A stretch of DNA of 12,817 nt from DATAMF01 sp964472565. Lineage in GTDB: Bacteria; Chloroflexota; Anaerolineae; Aggregatilineales; Aggregatilineaceae. Numbering within the stretch: position 1 is the stretch's first letter; each line of letters opens with the position of its first letter. The DNA lies in the NCBI GenBank assembly GCA_964472565.1, contig CAYYNB010000170.1, positions 1 to 12,817 on the forward strand. The letters are read 5' to 3'. The translations under genes and the position numbers were made by a program. The notes under the pieces were generated by a model, which had not been told where the DNA came from, did not search any database, and saw only the letters and a list, made by a program, of their open reading frames with translations. Shown piece by piece: positions 1-6,921 of this stretch.

Positions 1-51
1 GGGGATGGGGTAAAGAAAATATTGGCGCAGCCTAACCCGCCTTATCTATGT

Positions 52-92
52 GGGGCAATTCACCCATATCCTGAATTGCCCCGTTAATTTTT
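52..92 (+). terminator. Rho-independent terminator of an upstream gene outside the window
   Basis: An 11-bp perfect stem (52-62 paired with 72-82, arms GGGGCAATTCA / TGAATTGCCCC) encloses a 9-base loop and is followed on the plus strand by the T-rich run TTAATTTTT (84-92). The reverse strand has no T-run after the stem, so it should act on rightward transcription. No plus-strand gene in the window precedes it. It probably closes a gene to the left that converges on groL. Confidence 0.7.
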
Positions 93-110
93 CGCTCCAC
101 CCTGACCGGT

Positions 111-142
111 AAATAAAACAGCCCGTGTTTCCACAGGCTGTT
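111..142 (-). terminator. Rho-independent terminator of groL
   Basis: A 7-bp stem (117-123 with 136-142, AACAGCC / GGCTGTT) plus an inner GTG/CAC pairing (125-127 with 132-134) is followed, read on the minus strand, by TTTTATTT (complement of 111-118). It starts 24 bases after the groL stop codon. It faces the rightward terminator at 52-92, as expected between convergent genes. Confidence 0.8.
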
Positions 143-166
143 CTCAAGATCCGTTTAACCGGACGA

Positions 167-1834
167 CTACATATCAAAGTCGCCCATGCCGCCACCCATA
201 CCGCCCATACCGCCCATGCCGCCGGGCATCGGCGGTGCTTTCTTTTCCGGCAGATCGGTGATCAGTGCTTCCGTGGTCAGGATCATACCCGCGATGCTGG
301 CTGCGTTTTCGAGCGCGCCGCGCGTAACCTTCGCCGGGTCGATAATCCCCGCCTTGATCATATCCACGAGTTCGCCGCTCATCACATCATAGCCGATATT
401 CGTGTTTTTCTGTTCGGCCTGCTTGCCGAATACCTGCTGCTGGACCACGCCGCCGTCCAGCCCCGCGTTCTGCACGATCCCGCGCATCGGCATTTGCAGC
501 GCGCGTTTCACAATCTGAATGCCCGTGTTTTCATCTTCATAAGCCAGCTTCAGATCATCCAGCGCCTTCAGCGCGTTGATCAGCGCCACACCGCCGCCCG
601 GAACGATCCCTTCTTCTACCGCCGCGCGGGTTGCGCTCAGGGCATCTTCGACGCGATGTTTCTTTTCCTTCAGTTCGGTTTCCGTCGCCGCGCCGACACC
701 GATCACCGCCACGCCGCCGGACAGCTTCGCCAGCCGTTCTTGCAGCTTCTCGCGATCATAATCGCTGGTCGAGTTGTCGATTTCGTTGCGGATCTCCTGC
801 ACGCGCCCCTGGATCGCCGCTGGATCGCCTGCGCCGTCCACAATCGTGGTGTCGTTTTTCGTGCAGACGACCTTCCCCGCGCGTCCCAGGTCATCGAGGC
901 GAACCGAGTCGAGCTTGCGCCCCAGTTCTTCCGTGATAACCGTGCCGCCCGTCAGGATCGCGATGTCTTGCAGCATCGCTTTACGGCGATCACCGAAGCC
1001 CGGCGCTTTCACCGCAACCACGTTCAGCATGCCGCGCAGTTTATTGAGCACCAGTGTCGCCAGCGCTTCGCCGTCCAGGTCTTCCGCAATGATCACCAGT
1101 TCCCGCTTGCCGATTTGCAGCAGTTTTTCCAGAATCGGCACGAGGTCTTGCGCGGCGGAAATCTTCTTGTCGTGGATCAGGATGTACGCATCGTTGATCA
1201 CGGCTTCCATCGTGTCGGGCGTGGTGACGAAATACGGCGAAATGTAGCCGCGATCAAACTGCATGCCCTCGACATACGTAGTTTCGAATTCGAGGCCCTT
1301 GCTTTCCTCAACCGTGATCACGCCGTCTTTCCCGACTTTGTCCATCACATCCGCGATCAGCGCGCCGATTTCTTTGTCCTGCGCGCTGATAGCCGCCACC
1401 GAGGCGATCTCTTCCTTCGTATTGATCTCGTGCGCCATGTCGCGAATCGCGCTGGCAACCTTATCCGTCGCCGCGTCAATCCCACGCTTCAACAGCATCG
1501 GATTCGCGCCCGCCGCCAGGTTCCGCAGCCCTTCCATCACCATATAATACGCCAGCACAGTCGCGGTGGTGGTGCCATCTCCGGCGATGTCGTTGGTTTT
1601 GGTCGCGGCTTCCTTCAAAAGCTGCGCGCCCATGTTTTCATACGGATCAGACAGTTCAATTTCTTTGGCAACCGATACACCATCATGGGTGATCGTCGGC
1701 GCGCCGAACTTTTTGTCGATGGCAACATTGCGGCCTTTAGGACCCAGCGTGGTCATAACCGCCTGCGCCAGCATATCAATCCCTGATTTCAGTTTATTCC
1801 GTGCTTCTTGCTCAAAAACAAGTTGCTTAGGCAT
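167..1834 (-). CDS. groL: Chaperonin GroEL (60-kDa chaperonin, Hsp60)
   Basis: This is the ATP-dependent folding chamber of the cytosol, which acts with the GroES lid. The 555-residue product is of normal family length. It shows the family signatures from the N-terminus on: TLGPKGRNVAIDKKFG, THDGVSVAKEIEL, and the ATP-binding GDGTTTATVLA segment around residue 85. The apical domain contains KAPGFGDRRKAMLQDIAILTGG, the C-terminal half has EEGIVPGGGVAL, and the protein ends in a Gly-Gly-Met repeat tail closing in GDFDM. The ATG is preceded by AGAGGAG at a good distance (AGAGGAGCACGATG), which fixes the start. It appears to be transcribed alone, with its own terminator. No groES lies next to it and I found no CIRCE element (TTAGCACTC-N9-GAGTGCTAA) upstream. 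No catalytic residue appears to be missing. Identification is secure. Confidence 0.98.
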   Translation of the reverse strand: MPKQLVFEQEARNKLKSGIDMLAQAVMTTLGPKGRNVAIDKKFGAPTITHDGVSVAKEIELSDPYENMGAQLLKEAATKTNDIAGDGTTTATVLAYYMVMEGLRNLAAGANPMLLKRGIDAATDKVASAIRDMAHEINTKEEIASVAAISAQDKEIGALIADVMDKVGKDGVITVEESKGLEFETTYVEGMQFDRGYISPYFVTTPDTMEAVINDAYILIHDKKISAAQDLVPILEKLLQIGKRELVIIAEDLDGEALATLVLNKLRGMLNVVAVKAPGFGDRRKAMLQDIAILTGGTVITEELGRKLDSVRLDDLGRAGKVVCTKNDTTIVDGAGDPAAIQGRVQEIRNEIDNSTSDYDREKLQERLAKLSGGVAVIGVGAATETELKEKKHRVEDALSATRAAVEEGIVPGGGVALINALKALDDLKLAYEDENTGIQIVKRALQMPMRGIVQNAGLDGGVVQQQVFGKQAEQKNTNIGYDVMSGELVDMIKAGIIDPAKVTRGALENAASIAGMILTTEALITDLPEKKAPPMPGGMGGMGGMGGGMGDFDM

Positions 1835-1852
1835 CGTGCTCCTCTTTCAGTT

Positions 1853-1908
1853 GGGTATTTTAATCGTATGCGATCCGGTATCCGATAAGACCACCCACAT
1901 AAATACCC
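1853..1908 (-). promoter_or_regulatory. Inverted repeat in the groL 5' leader
   Basis: The 8-bp arms GGGTATTT (1853-1860) and AAATACCC (1901-1908) are exact reverse complements, 40 bases apart. The groL-proximal arm ends about 8 bases before the Shine-Dalgarno sequence. Within the loop are smaller near-palindromes (ATCGTATGCGAT, and the direct repeat ATCCG-GT-ATCCG). In RNA this would form a stem just above the ribosome binding site; in DNA it could be an operator. It does not match CIRCE. The structure is seen, the function is a guess. Confidence 0.3.
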
Positions 1909-2040
1909 CATCTTTATAAGAAACACATATGAATATCTTCAGAACACTGTCAGAAAATAGACCCAATATCCTTTTTGCGGTACTTACGGTATCTATTCGC
2001 CGGGTGAGGCTTTTTAGCTGCCCCCGTAACCCCCTCATTA

Positions 2041-2066
2041 TTAACCATCCAAGTTAACCATCGAAG
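2041..2066. repeat. 13-bp tandem direct repeat
   Basis: TTAACCATCCAAG (2041-2053) is followed directly by TTAACCATCGAAG (2054-2066), with one mismatch, and then by another TTA. It ends 17 bases before the -35 box of the plus-strand promoter, so it could be a pair of activator or repressor sites on one face of the helix. Otherwise it is a simple slippage duplication. Confidence 0.6.
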
Positions 2067-2082
2067 TTAGTATCTCAATGGG

Positions 2083-2111
2083 ATGACATATTCGAACATT
2101 CGTGCTATCCT
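2083..2111 (+). promoter_or_regulatory. Sigma70-type promoter, probably for the M24-like gene
   Basis: ATGACA (2083-2088, five of six to TTGACA) is separated by exactly 17 bases from TATCCT (2106-2111). The same TATCCT hexamer occurs in the tRNA-Asn promoter at the other end of the window, which supports it as the local -10 form. Start of transcription would fall near 2118, giving the M24-like gene a leader of about 280 bases. Confidence 0.6.
2093..2105. promoter_or_regulatory. LexA-like operator inside the promoter spacer
   Basis: CGAACATTCGTGC fits the Gram-positive-type SOS box GAAC-N4-GTTC with one mismatch (GTGC instead of GTTC). It lies wholly between the -35 and -10 boxes, where a bound repressor would block polymerase. 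A second outer half-site, GTTCG at 2112-2116, is the exact reverse complement of CGAAC at 2093-2097. Binding by LexA is inferred only; no lexA gene is in the window. Confidence 0.35.
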
Positions 2112-2211
2112 GTTCGTATCACCCATCGCACCTTACCAACGACGAATAACTAATCAATCGGCAAACTTTCTCGTGGGGCGTCGTGAAATAGAAGCTTTTT
2201 CCCCGTGAGGC

Positions 2212-2236
2212 GTCGCCAAGGGGGGGGGCGGGGATA
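2212..2236. repeat. G-tract repeat, copy 1 (G9)
   Basis: The unit is GTCGCCAA followed by nine G, then CGGGGATA. It recurs at 2325-2347 with seven G. A C-run just before it (CCCC, 2201-2204) can pair with the G tract around the small GGC/GCC stem, so each copy can form a hairpin. Homopolymer G tracts of this length are slippage-prone. Confidence 0.6.
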
Positions 2237-2248
2237 ATCGCCAGTTTT

Positions 2249-2273
2249 TGGCAGAAAGTCCGACTTCCTGCCA
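2249..2273 (+). other. Strong hairpin in the leader of the M24-like gene
   Basis: TGGCAG (2249-2254) pairs with CTGCCA (2268-2273). After one A/C mismatch, AAG (2256-2258) pairs with CTT (2264-2266) around a 5-base TCCGA loop. No T-run follows, so it is not a terminator. I do not recognise it as a known riboswitch or ncRNA. Confidence 0.4.
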
Positions 2274-2324
2274 GGATCTCACTCCACGTCAGACCCATTT
2301 CTCCCTCAAACCACCCCCCAAGAG

Positions 2325-2347
2325 GTCGTCAAGGGGGGGCGGGGATA
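2325..2347. repeat. G-tract repeat, copy 2 (G7)
   Basis: The unit is GTCGTCAA, seven G, then CGGGGATA, matching copy 1 apart from one substitution and the G count. CCCCCC at 2314-2319 can pair with the G tract over a 13-base loop. It ends 50 bases before the M24-like start codon, within the leader of that gene. Confidence 0.6.
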
Positions 2348-2396
2348 TGGTATAGTTGAGATCAATTTTTACCCGTTCCAATGCAGGGAGAACCCG

Positions 2397-3476
2397 ATGG
2401 ATTTTGAAATCCGGGCCAAACTTGATCGCGTTCGTGCGCAGATGGCCTCTCATAATATTGATACCCTTTGGCTCCGCCGCGTCGAAAATGTCGCCTGGAT
2501 CACAGGCGGCATCGATACGGCGGTGAATACCGCGTCCGCCTTAGCCCCCGCCAGCGTGGTGATCACCCAGGACTCACAGCGCATCCTGACCACCGTCATC
2601 GAAGCGCCGCGCCTGGCCCTCGAAACTGACCTGGAGGCCTTTAATTTTGAAATCGTGGCTTCCCCCTGGGAATCCGGCATCACACCCACACCGCCCGCTG
2701 CACAGTCACTCGGCGTCGATTTTCCCTTTCCCAATGCCGTTGATCTCACGCCCGATTTAACATCACTGCGTTTCCGCCTGCTTCCCGCCGAACAGGATCG
2801 CTTTCGTTCATTAGCCGTTGCCTGCGCCGATGCCATGCAGCACACCATCCATCGCGTTCGCCCCGGCCACAGCGAACACGAACTCGCCGCCGCCCTCACC
2901 TACGAAGCGCGCGGACGCGACATCACACCGCTGGTAACGCTCGTTGCCGTTGATGATCGCATCTCCCAGTTTCGCCATCCCCTCCCCACCGGTGCGGTTT
3001 TAAGCCGCTGTGCCATGTTAGTCCTCGGTGGTCGCCGCGCTGGGCTGTGTTGTTCGGTGACTCGCCTTGTCCATTTCGGCCCGCTCCCCGCCGATCTCCG
3101 CCGCCGCATGGATGCCTGCGCCGAAGTCAACGCCGCCATGATTGCCGCTTCTAAGCCCGGTGCGACTTTAGGCGATGTTTTCCGCGTGGCCCAGCAAACG
3201 TATGCCCGTGTCGGTTTCCCCGATGAATGGCAGCTCCACCATCAGGGCGGAATCGCCGGTTACACCCCGCGTGAAGTGCTGGCTGGTCCCGACAATCCCA
3301 CCGTCCTCGAACCGGGCATGATCTGCGCCTGGAACCCATCCATTACAGGCACCAAATGTGAAGATTCGATCCTCGTCGGCCCCTCACCCGAAATCGTCAC
3401 CGCCATGTACGGCTGGCCCACCCGCAGCTTCACCCTCGACGGTCAGACTATCGCTTCTCCGGTGATGTTGGAATAA
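2397..3476 (+). CDS. M24-fold (Xaa-Pro peptidase / creatinase-like) protein lacking most metal ligands
   Basis: The 359-residue product has an N-terminal creatinase-like domain (about 1-125) and a C-terminal 'pita-bread' M24 domain (about 130-350). Active M24 enzymes bind two metal ions with Asp, Asp, His, Glu, Glu. Here the segment LVLGGRRAGLCCSVTR (208-223) has Val209 and Ser220 where the two Asp are expected. The His motif is present as HHQGG (281-285). The first Glu position reads AWNPS with Asn313, and the final one is kept (Glu322 in CEDSILV). I recall that HHQGG and AWNPS also occur in an M24 subfamily, so this may be a family trait rather than recent decay. Peptidase activity is doubtful; a binding role or altered chemistry is possible. 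AGGGAG lies before the ATG at good spacing. Family assignment is firm, function unknown. Confidence 0.85.
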   Translation: MDFEIRAKLDRVRAQMASHNIDTLWLRRVENVAWITGGIDTAVNTASALAPASVVITQDSQRILTTVIEAPRLALETDLEAFNFEIVASPWESGITPTPPAAQSLGVDFPFPNAVDLTPDLTSLRFRLLPAEQDRFRSLAVACADAMQHTIHRVRPGHSEHELAAALTYEARGRDITPLVTLVAVDDRISQFRHPLPTGAVLSRCAMLVLGGRRAGLCCSVTRLVHFGPLPADLRRRMDACAEVNAAMIAASKPGATLGDVFRVAQQTYARVGFPDEWQLHHQGGIAGYTPREVLAGPDNPTVLEPGMICAWNPSITGTKCEDSILVGPSPEIVTAMYGWPTRSFTLDGQTIASPVMLE

Positions 3477-3477
3477 C

Positions 3478-3506
3478 TTTTCAGATCGCCCAAGCTGGCG
3501 TATCCT
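3478..3506 (+). promoter_or_regulatory. Putative promoter of the TPR-kinase-fold gene pair
   Basis: TTTTCA (3478-3483, four of six to consensus) and TATCCT (3501-3506) are spaced by 17 bases, directly after the M24-like stop codon. Transcription would start near 3513, just ahead of the GGAGG at 3519-3523. The weak -35 keeps this tentative; read-through from the M24-like gene is equally possible because no terminator lies between them. Confidence 0.4.
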
Positions 3507-3530
3507 TGTGTTACACATGGAGGTGCTAAG

Positions 3531-4838
3531 TTGTCTGCTGAACACGAACCGACCCGGTCTAAGTTTCGCTTGACCATTCTCGATGCCCAGCTTGTGGTGA
3601 CTGTATTTGCGGTTGTGATCGCATCGCTGGCTCTGTTTTACGCGCTCCGCAACGAGCGCCGCATCCGTCTGGTGGACAATGAAGTTACCACCGAAGAAGC
3701 CGAATTCATTCTCGAACGGGCCAACGATGCCACCGCTTTTGCCGACAGCATCCTCAGCTTTTTGGAAGGCGCATCGGTGGTGATCGGTGCCGGTTTAGCG
3801 GTCGGCGCGTGGATTTTGCGCAACAGCATTCAAAAGCAGTTCGAGGAATCCCGCGCGTTTGCCGAACGTGCCGAAGCGCGCATCCGTGAGCGCGAGCACC
3901 AGCTCGACAATTTGGAGAAGATGCTCGTCGGCCAGTTGGATAGCATGGTCCAGACCACCACCGGCCAGATTGCCGATGTTCGCCGTCAGGGCCGCGATTC
4001 ATTCCGCCTGTTGTCCTTGCTCGTACTGGCCGAGCAGCAGGTTCGCGCCCATAACATCGAAACCGCCATCCGCACCCTGCAAGACGCCTATAAGCTTGAC
4101 GCCGACAACCACGCCGCCAACTACCTGCTGGGTTATCTCTACACCACCCGCAAAGAGTTCGACAAGGCCATCGAGCGCCTGCATCACGCCCTGGAACAGG
4201 ACCCCAACTTCACGCCCGCGCTGGCTGCGTTGGGTTTAGCCATGCGTCGCAAAGGCGACAGCCTGCATTCTCAGGGCCAGTTTGCCGCCCGCGATCAGCT
4301 TTGGGCGCAGGCCGAAACCAAGCTGCTCGAAGCCCTCAGCCAGGACCCGCGCCTGACCGATGCCGACGGCGAATCCTACTATGGCACGTTGGGCGGCCTC
4401 TATCGCCGTCAGGGCCGTTATGATCAGGCGATCCAGGCCTACGAAAAGGCGCACGCCATCACGCCCAATTCATCCTACCCGATTGCGAATCTCGCCACAC
4501 TGCATATTCATCAGGGCCATGCCGAGCAGTCCACCCGCTTTTTCCATCGTGTCCTCAAAACCGCTGAGCTTCAGTTAGACGACGACCCGCGCGACGTGTG
4601 GACTCGCGCCGATTATGCCCAGGCCAAGCTGGTATTGGGTTATCCCGATGAAGCCCTGGAGCAGATCAAAATGATTCTGGACCAGAAACCCGAACGGACC
4701 GTGCTCGATACCGTGCGCAATGGCTTGCAGTTTTTGGCCGATTCCCGCCAGCCCATTCAAGGACTTGAGGCCATGATTGAACTGCTCAATCAGGCGATTG
4801 CTAAGTTAGATGCGGAGTCCGTCCAGCAGCAAACATGA
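3531..4838 (+). CDS. Membrane-anchored TPR-repeat protein
   Basis: The 435-residue product begins with TTG, supported by GGAGG seven bases before it; the nearby ATG at 3517 is in another frame. A hydrophobic segment at about 20-39 and a second at about 74-96 are likely membrane spans, separated by a charged 35-residue stretch. Residues about 98-155 are charged and heptad-like (a coiled coil or stalk). From about 158 to 420 the protein consists of tetratricopeptide repeats with the usual small/aromatic pattern, for example NYLLGYLYTTRKEFDKAIERL and YGTLGGLYRRQGRYDQAIQAY. Such repeats bind other proteins, so it is probably a scaffold at the inner membrane. Its last four bases overlap the start of the next gene (ATGA), suggesting translational coupling to the phosphotransferase-fold protein. 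It has no recognisable enzymatic domain. The exact role is unknown. Confidence 0.85.
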   Translation: MSAEHEPTRSKFRLTILDAQLVVTVFAVVIASLALFYALRNERRIRLVDNEVTTEEAEFILERANDATAFADSILSFLEGASVVIGAGLAVGAWILRNSIQKQFEESRAFAERAEARIREREHQLDNLEKMLVGQLDSMVQTTTGQIADVRRQGRDSFRLLSLLVLAEQQVRAHNIETAIRTLQDAYKLDADNHAANYLLGYLYTTRKEFDKAIERLHHALEQDPNFTPALAALGLAMRRKGDSLHSQGQFAARDQLWAQAETKLLEALSQDPRLTDADGESYYGTLGGLYRRQGRYDQAIQAYEKAHAITPNSSYPIANLATLHIHQGHAEQSTRFFHRVLKTAELQLDDDPRDVWTRADYAQAKLVLGYPDEALEQIKMILDQKPERTVLDTVRNGLQFLADSRQPIQGLEAMIELLNQAIAKLDAESVQQQT

Positions 4839-5740
4839 ATGACTATTCCGACATCGATTGTATTCTGCGCCTTGCCTTTGGGCGGTCTGTGCCCGTTAAC
4901 CCGATCCCCCTTCCGCCAGGCCAGAGCGAGCGCGGATTGGCTTTTGCCTTACACGACACCCGGCTTCCATCGCATGTTTTCCTCATGCGTTACAGCCCGC
5001 AGCATCAATCGCGGGCCTTTTGCGCCTTTACCATGATGCGTGCCCTGCGCGGCCTGAATTATTGCGCGCCCGAAGTTTATTATTTCGGTTGGAGCATTCA
5101 CAACCGTTACATCTACCTGCTGGTCGAATACATTGAAGGTCGGAGTATCGAAGGCCAGCCACACGCCTTTTTCGCCCGCATCAATCCCAGTTTTGCCCAC
5201 ACCCTCGCCCAACTCCATCACCTGACCTGGGACACGCTGCCGGATATTGGGATGCGTCCGCTGCAATATGTATTCAATGATCTCACCCGGCAGGTCATCG
5301 ACCTGCAAACGCCGGAGTTATTGAAGATTCTCGTCTGGCTGGAAGCTCGCGTGGATCGCATTCGTGAACAGCGGCACACCGTGCTGCATGGCGACTACAT
5401 TCTTGACAATGTGTTGGCCGACTATACCCAGGTAGTCGGCGTGTTAGGGTGGGAAAATGCCGTGTTGGGCGATCCTCGCTTCGACATCGGCCACACCAGC
5501 GCGACATTAGGCGCGTTTGGTGTGGCGCTCAGCGACCAGTTTTTAGACGCCTACCAGGCCGCCCCCATCAAGGATATTGTATTTTGGGAAGTGCTGGCCG
5601 CGCTGCGCCTGCTGACTGGCATCGCCGCCACCATGGCCGGCATCCATGCGTCTCAGTTAGCCGCTATGCAGGAACAGGCCATGCCCGTTTGGGTTGGTTT
5701 ATTAGGTTTTGTCATGCATCGTACCGGCCTGGAATTTTGA
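4835..5740 (+). CDS. Aminoglycoside phosphotransferase (APH)-fold protein, possible pseudokinase
   Basis: The 301-residue product has the layout of the APH/choline kinase-like superfamily. The N-lobe strand HVFLMRYSP is at about 47-55, a hinge (LLVEYIEGRS) at about 95-104, and the catalytic loop is HGDYILDN (185-192) with Asp187 and Asn192 intact. The next motif, usually IDWE with the metal-binding Asp, reads VLGWENAVLGDPRFD. Gly205 (codon GGG) replaces that Asp, although the following GDP-x-x-D is intact. Loss of this residue normally abolishes or strongly weakens phosphotransfer, so the protein may bind nucleotide or a small molecule without efficient catalysis. An alternative is a sequencing error, but GAT/GAC to GGG needs two changes. 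The start overlaps the TPR stop codon (ATGA), suggesting coupled translation. The substrate is not predictable; there is no sign that it is a resistance gene. Confidence 0.75.
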   Translation: MNDYSDIDCILRLAFGRSVPVNPIPLPPGQSERGLAFALHDTRLPSHVFLMRYSPQHQSRAFCAFTMMRALRGLNYCAPEVYYFGWSIHNRYIYLLVEYIEGRSIEGQPHAFFARINPSFAHTLAQLHHLTWDTLPDIGMRPLQYVFNDLTRQVIDLQTPELLKILVWLEARVDRIREQRHTVLHGDYILDNVLADYTQVVGVLGWENAVLGDPRFDIGHTSATLGAFGVALSDQFLDAYQAAPIKDIVFWEVLAALRLLTGIAATMAGIHASQLAAMQEQAMPVWVGLLGFVMHRTGLEF

Positions 5741-5764
5741 TTCCGCTGGTGCGTTGGTTAGAAT
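5737..5764 (+). promoter_or_regulatory. Putative promoter of the M29 aminopeptidase gene
   Basis: TTGATT (5737-5742, overlapping the TGA stop of the preceding gene) and TAGAAT (5759-5764) are 16 bases apart, matching the sigma70 consensus at four and five of six positions. Transcription would begin about 29 bases before the ATG. It may add to read-through from the upstream genes. Confidence 0.45.
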
Positions 5765-5799
5765 GAATCGTCTGCTTTATATTGTTATGGAAGGATTAC

Positions 5800-6906
5800 A
5801 TGGACAACCGCATTCAAAAAATGGCTCAGGTGCTGGTCAACTACTCAGTAGCGCTCAAGCCGGGCGAACGCCTCTTGATCCGAAGCCTGAGTCCCGAAGC
5901 CGAACCGTTGGCCCAGGCGTTGTATGAAGAGGCGTTTCGGGCTGGTGGCCTGCCGTTTATTTATATGCACATCAAGCAGGAAGATGAATACGCCCTGGAA
6001 TCCGGCGCATCTGTCGCCCAGCTTGAAACCATCAACCCCATGCTGGAACTGGCGTATAAAAATTTTGAAACCGTCATCCGCATTGAATCTTCGCAGAACC
6101 CGCGCGCGCTGTCTCGCTATCCGATGGAACTGCAAATGGCCCGCGCCAAACACCGCGACCAACTGATCCAGATTCAGATGCGCCGCGAAGCCGCTAAAGA
6201 GCTGCGCCGTTGCACCACCCAGTTCCCGACCTTCGGTTATGCGCAAACAGCCGGCATGTCGCTTCGCCAGTACCAGGATTTCCTCTTCGGCGCGTGCAAA
6301 CTCAACGCCGATGATCCGGTAGCCGAATGGAAAAAAGTCTATGCTTCTCACGAGCGCCTGATCGAATGGCTGAAGGGCAAGAAGAAAATTCAGGTACGCG
6401 GCGAACATATCGACATGGAACTGTCGATTGATGGTCGCATTTTTAAGAATGCAGGCGGCATGGAGAACTTCCCCGACGGCGAAATTTTCACCGGTCCAGT
6501 CGAAAACAGCGTGAACGGTTGGGTACGTTTCACCTACCCTGCCTACTACCACGAGAACGAAGTTAAGGGCGTCGAACTCGAATTTAAGGATGGCTTAGTG
6601 GTGAATGCCAAAGCCGAAACGAATCTCGATTTCCTGCTCGCCACCCTGGACAGCGATCCCGGTGCGCGGCGTCTGGGTGAGTTCGCCATCGGCACCAACA
6701 CCGACATCAAAGAATTCACCGGATCGATTCTCTTCGATGAAAAAATCGGCGGCACCGTTCATATGGCTGTGGGTCAGGGTTACGCCGAAACCGGCAGCGT
6801 GAACCAGTCGCTTGTCCATTGGGACATGATCTGCGATATGCGTCAGGGCGGCGAAATTCTGGTCGATGGTACCCTGATGTACAAAGATGGAAAATTCGTG
6901 ATCTAA
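5800..6906 (+). CDS. M29-family metallo-aminopeptidase (aminopeptidase T/II/S type)
   Basis: The enzyme removes N-terminal amino acids from peptides in the cytosol with two metal ions, in peptide turnover. I place the start at ATG 5800, giving 368 residues, because GGAAGGA precedes it at the right distance; an in-frame TTG at 5782 lies upstream of that site and should not be used. Length is normal for the family. The M29 ligands and motifs appear complete: NFPDGE with Glu228, GEFAIG with Glu294, DEK at 313-315, GTVHMAVG with His321, and HWDMI with His340 and Asp342. The N-terminal half (about 1-190) carries the usual LVNYSVALKPGERLLI opening. It ends 15 bases before a hairpin shared with the convergent DUF2785 gene. 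It has no signal peptide. Substrate range cannot be told from sequence. Confidence in the family is high. Confidence 0.95.
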   Translation: MDNRIQKMAQVLVNYSVALKPGERLLIRSLSPEAEPLAQALYEEAFRAGGLPFIYMHIKQEDEYALESGASVAQLETINPMLELAYKNFETVIRIESSQNPRALSRYPMELQMARAKHRDQLIQIQMRREAAKELRRCTTQFPTFGYAQTAGMSLRQYQDFLFGACKLNADDPVAEWKKVYASHERLIEWLKGKKKIQVRGEHIDMELSIDGRIFKNAGGMENFPDGEIFTGPVENSVNGWVRFTYPAYYHENEVKGVELEFKDGLVVNAKAETNLDFLLATLDSDPGARRLGEFAIGTNTDIKEFTGSILFDEKIGGTVHMAVGQGYAETGSVNQSLVHWDMICDMRQGGEILVDGTLMYKDGKFVI

Positions 6907-6921
6907 TCTCAGCTATATTAA

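Larger units (their letters stand above)
1835..2396. other. Intergenic region between divergent groL and M24-like gene
   Basis: No credible gene lies in these 560 bases. They hold the groL leader, the tandem repeat at 2041-2066, a plus-strand promoter (2083-2111), a LexA-like box (2093-2105), a hairpin (2249-2273), and two copies of a G-tract repeat (2212-2236 and 2325-2347). A good isolated -10 hexamer, TATAGT, sits at 2351-2356 just before the M24-like gene but has no well-spaced -35. For groL I could not choose a promoter with confidence: candidates on the minus strand are CTGACA and TATAAA elements within the first 130 bases upstream, none well paired. Confidence 0.6.

Noticed and set aside
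125..1786. Long plus-strand open frame of 553 codons opposite groL
   Set aside because: It mirrors groL exactly in extent and has an Arg/His-rich composition with no domain, as expected for the antisense of a codon-biased gene.
1847..2038. Small minus-strand ORF of 63 codons upstream of groL
   Set aside because: It lies in the leader, has no ribosome binding site or recognisable domain, and its composition looks random.
1835..2040. CIRCE heat-shock operator before groL
   Set aside because: No TTAGCACTC-N9-GAGTGCTAA or close variant was found on reading both strands.
2213..2238. Promoter formed by TCGCCA and GATAAT in the G-tract repeat
   Set aside because: Spacing is only 14 bases and the -35 match is poor; the sequence is better explained as the repeat unit.
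5782..5799. TTG start for the M29 aminopeptidase
   Set aside because: The Shine-Dalgarno sequence GGAAGGA lies between this TTG and the ATG at 5800, so the ATG is the start.
5845..6552. Minus-strand frame of 235 codons opposite the M29 gene
   Set aside because: It is antisense to an intact aminopeptidase with complete motifs and has no protein features of its own.
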